DNA from: Entonaema liquescens
Taxonomy: Eukaryota; Ascomycota; Sordariomycetes; Xylariales; Xylariaceae
Direction: 5' to 3'
NCBI GenBank assembly: GCA_902805475.1
Contig: CADCSX010000009.1
Location: 248,001 to 312,000, forward strand
DNA length: 64,000 nt
Shown here: positions 61,722 to 64,000 of the stretch, in pieces
Layout: every line of letters begins with the position of its first letter
How positions within the stretch are numbered: the first letter of the stretch is position 1
Program-made: the position numbers and the translations under genes
Notes under the pieces: model-generated
Databases searched by the model: none
What the model was told of the DNA's origin: nothing
Seen by the model: only the letters and a program-made list of their open reading frames with translations

Positions 61722-63927
61722 TTTGGGGACTTGAGTGAAAGACGATTTGGTAATGGATGTGACTCTTGGATGGAGGCGGAGTAGGGGCATATAGGTGAAA
61801 TAAGGAGAAGGAGCTGGAAGACGAGGATGAATAAATAGATGCTTTTAATACTCTGAGGACTAGGAGACTTGAGGTTCTAGAATAGTAAGGTGAAGAAAAT
61901 AATACGAGGTTCCTTGGATAATGATATTAGAAACTACCTATGCAAGTAGGAATGATATCAAGGCTTCGTTCACGGATACCTAGGTATGTTCTAGGATGGA
62001 GCCAGGTTTCCTTGGAAATTTAGCGTTGGGCCAACTTCAAGTACGATAGGTATGTATATCATATTAATGGCAGTAGGCAGGCTTCTTGAAAGATCCTACC
62101 TTGACACGATATTATAGACTTTACCTGCTGTTAATACGAGACAAGCATGAACAACATGGTGGCAACTGCATTGCCGGATAAGGATACTCGTGAAAGCACA
62201 ACCGCCAGAGCTAGTGGCACTTGTAAGATACTAAGGTATTACCTGGCTTACTGATATAGCTGTATGTAAGACTAGTATATCCTATTTCCGAGATAGTTGG
62301 TTTGAATCGAGGATAGTGTAGACTGCTGTTGCTAGGTTCGTAACCCGTTACGGCCCACCGGGGAGACGATATTAGATCCCGTTGAGATAACATGAGTATT
62401 AACTTTATTATTATAAACATAAGCATTATAATAGTCGTCGAGCTTGAATACACTATAAGACAAGACATCTCCTCGTTATTATTGTGACCAATGAGAGCTG
62501 AATATTGCCTCGAGCCTGTCCAAATACGGTCAGAAGCCTGGGGCAAGCGTGGGGAGTTTTCGTCATGTCATGCTTATTTCTGGAACCAAAACAAACAAGG
62601 AAACGGCGCTGATCGATGAGATGGCATTTTTTTCTCCGAGAGTCCCTGCTATCCCTGACCGACAGTCGTGCGACAAGAGCTACGAACTATTTCGTTTCAC
62701 GACGGACGTGATTGAGAGTATGATCCGTATAAAGTTCAAGTCCCGTAATAGGGAGTACTAGAGTAAGTAGCTAACCACATGAGAGAGGTATAACCTAATG
62801 ACCTATGTGTACCTAGGTACCTAGATCTGGGGTAGAATTCAAGTAGGTAATGTACCTAAATAACGGCGCGTTGTTACGTGTCAACGACTCAACGTGTCGA
62901 GGAACAAGAAAACGTCCAGGTTAGAACTTGGAAGTGATGCGTAAAAATGCCCCATAGCTCCACTAACCTTATGGAGATAGGGGCTGAAGGTGGGTCTTCT
63001 AGAGTGGAAGCTACACTAGCTACACTAGCATCATCAGCAACTTCCCAATCTCGAAGCTCTATGCTCTTATATAAGCACCTTCCGTGAGTTAGAAAGCGTC
63101 ATCGCAACTCGAAGATGAGATACGTACATGTATACTTGCTTGTGTATATGTAGGTAGGAAGTACCTGTATGTAATTCAGCTTAAATTGATTGACTTAATG
63201 CAGTTGCCTACCTAAATTCATTGAATAGAACATATGGGAAGAATAGGTACTTACAAGAACTGGTGTATTCAACTACATGTAACGAAACGCATCGCCGTTA
63301 GAAGCAAGCTCGCTGCTGACTGAGGTCAAGGTCAGCTGGTGTTCGTTCTTATCGTCGTTACATTCGCCCTCCTCTACGGTTCCAACGGACGTTGGCATAC
63401 TTCGACTAGGCTGACAGAGGCGGACATGCCGCCGCATATAATGGTGTCATGCATTCTAAGGCGTGTCATACATGTACATATCAATTGCATCTTACCGAAA
63501 AGGAAAGGCAATGAACACACGTCTCGCTTAGTTCAATGGGGAATTTATAGGGGGGGGCTTTGCATAAAGTAGGACTTCTCGGTGTGAATAGCCTCATCGT
63601 GTGTGACATAAAACTTTGTATAAGTACCATTTGGAAGTTACCTAGGTAGGTACTGTTTGCTCCGACTAGAAAATAGAAGGAACAAACACTCGTTGAGTGA
63701 GAAGAAATGAAGGGCAAGGGCGAACATGTCTAATGTAGTACGTAAACGGGACTTTCCTCTTTCACAATGTCTAACGTTGTATCTCGTTTACCGTCTCAAA
63801 TCACTGAACTCATTTTATTCTCCAACCTCAATTCCTCTCGCTTTAATAAAAAAATTCAAACTACTTAATTGGTGCTTTTGGACACGGCAAGGACTAAAAG
63901 CTGTTGTGAGTCACCGACACTCGTTGA
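61722..63927. other. Right-flank intergenic region
   Basis: 5' side of the M4 protease gene, then A+T-moderate sequence with ACCTAGGT words (for example 62813-62824 and 63640-63652). The small frames at 62549-62761, 63339-63572 and 63726-63938 are unsupported. Confidence 0.5.
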
Positions 63928-64000
63928 CTACCTCATAATAACCCCCTTTCCCATCTTACCGAACTTCTTGATCACATCCTTGAAGATAGCAGGTGACATG
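63928..64000 (-). CDS. Possible partial exon at window edge
   Basis: On the minus strand the last 70 bases read MSPAIFKDVIKKFGKMGKG and end at a TAG at 63928. It could be a C-terminal exon, or a first or internal exon ending at the GTAAGA donor just after KKF. The piece is too short to identify, and the gene would continue beyond 64000. Confidence 0.3.
   Translation of the reverse strand, partial: MSPAIFKDVIKKFGKMGKGVIMR

Noticed and set aside
1..64000. CRISPR arrays, bacterial operons, insertion sequences, secondary-metabolite cluster
   Set aside because: None present: repeats are simple microsatellites, genes are intron-containing fungal genes, and no synthase or tailoring cluster is seen.

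Overview
This is nuclear DNA of a filamentous ascomycete (Pezizomycotina; a Sordariomycete is my best guess, not proven). The evidence is a set of short spliceosomal introns of about 49 to 111 bp with GT...AG ends and CTAAC/CTAAT-like branch sites, a VosA-type velvet regulator, a fungal Blm10 proteasome activator, the meiotic helicase Mer3, a 2EXR/F-box-like protein and long serine/proline-rich fungal proteins. There are no bacterial operons, CRISPR arrays or IS elements. I count eleven protein genes that can be supported, one nuclear tRNA gene, one possible small or decaying gene and one possible partial exon at the right edge.

Layout. 1-8056: no supportable gene, only short repeats. 8057-9774 (+): vosA-like velvet factor, 4 exons. 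9775-18336: gene-free 8.5 kb. 18337-24272 (-): BLM10, whose true C-terminus lies in a 63-nt last exon. 26950-28545 (-): MFS transporter with a 15-nt micro-exon. 30634-32517 (-): conserved unknown. 32518-36955: gene-free, with a G-rich cluster and an almost pure A+T island (35.1-35.4 kb). 36956-38363 (+): GPI18 mannosyltransferase. 39536-40909 (+): YTH-domain RNA reader. 40910-44980: mostly empty, with a possible small gene at 42.2-42.5 kb. 44981-47953 (+): long disordered protein. 49047-49197 (+): tRNA-Leu(TAA). 51232-52789 (+): nucleotide-sugar transporter. 53579-58458 (+): MER3/HFM1. 58888-59859 (+): 2EXR/F-box-like protein. 60224-61721 (-): thermolysin/protealysin-type M4 metalloprotease of bacterial type.

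The genes do not form a pathway or a secondary-metabolite cluster. They are ordinary chromosomal neighbours: sporulation control (velvet), proteasome regulation (Blm10), GPI-anchor synthesis (Gpi18), Golgi sugar-nucleotide supply, m6A-type RNA reading (YTH) and meiotic crossover (Mer3).

The most unusual item is the tRNA-Leu(TAA) gene. Besides the expected short intron next to the anticodon, its D-loop is split by a 53-bp insert that has every hallmark of a spliceosomal intron (GTATGT start, GCTAAT branch-like site, TAG end). Removing both inserts gives a complete tRNA with intact stems, followed by a T6 terminator. Second is the M4 protease, whose zinc motif HELTH is cut by an intron and which appears to carry two copies of the protealysin-type propeptide. 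All exon models were derived by eye from splice signals and reading frames.
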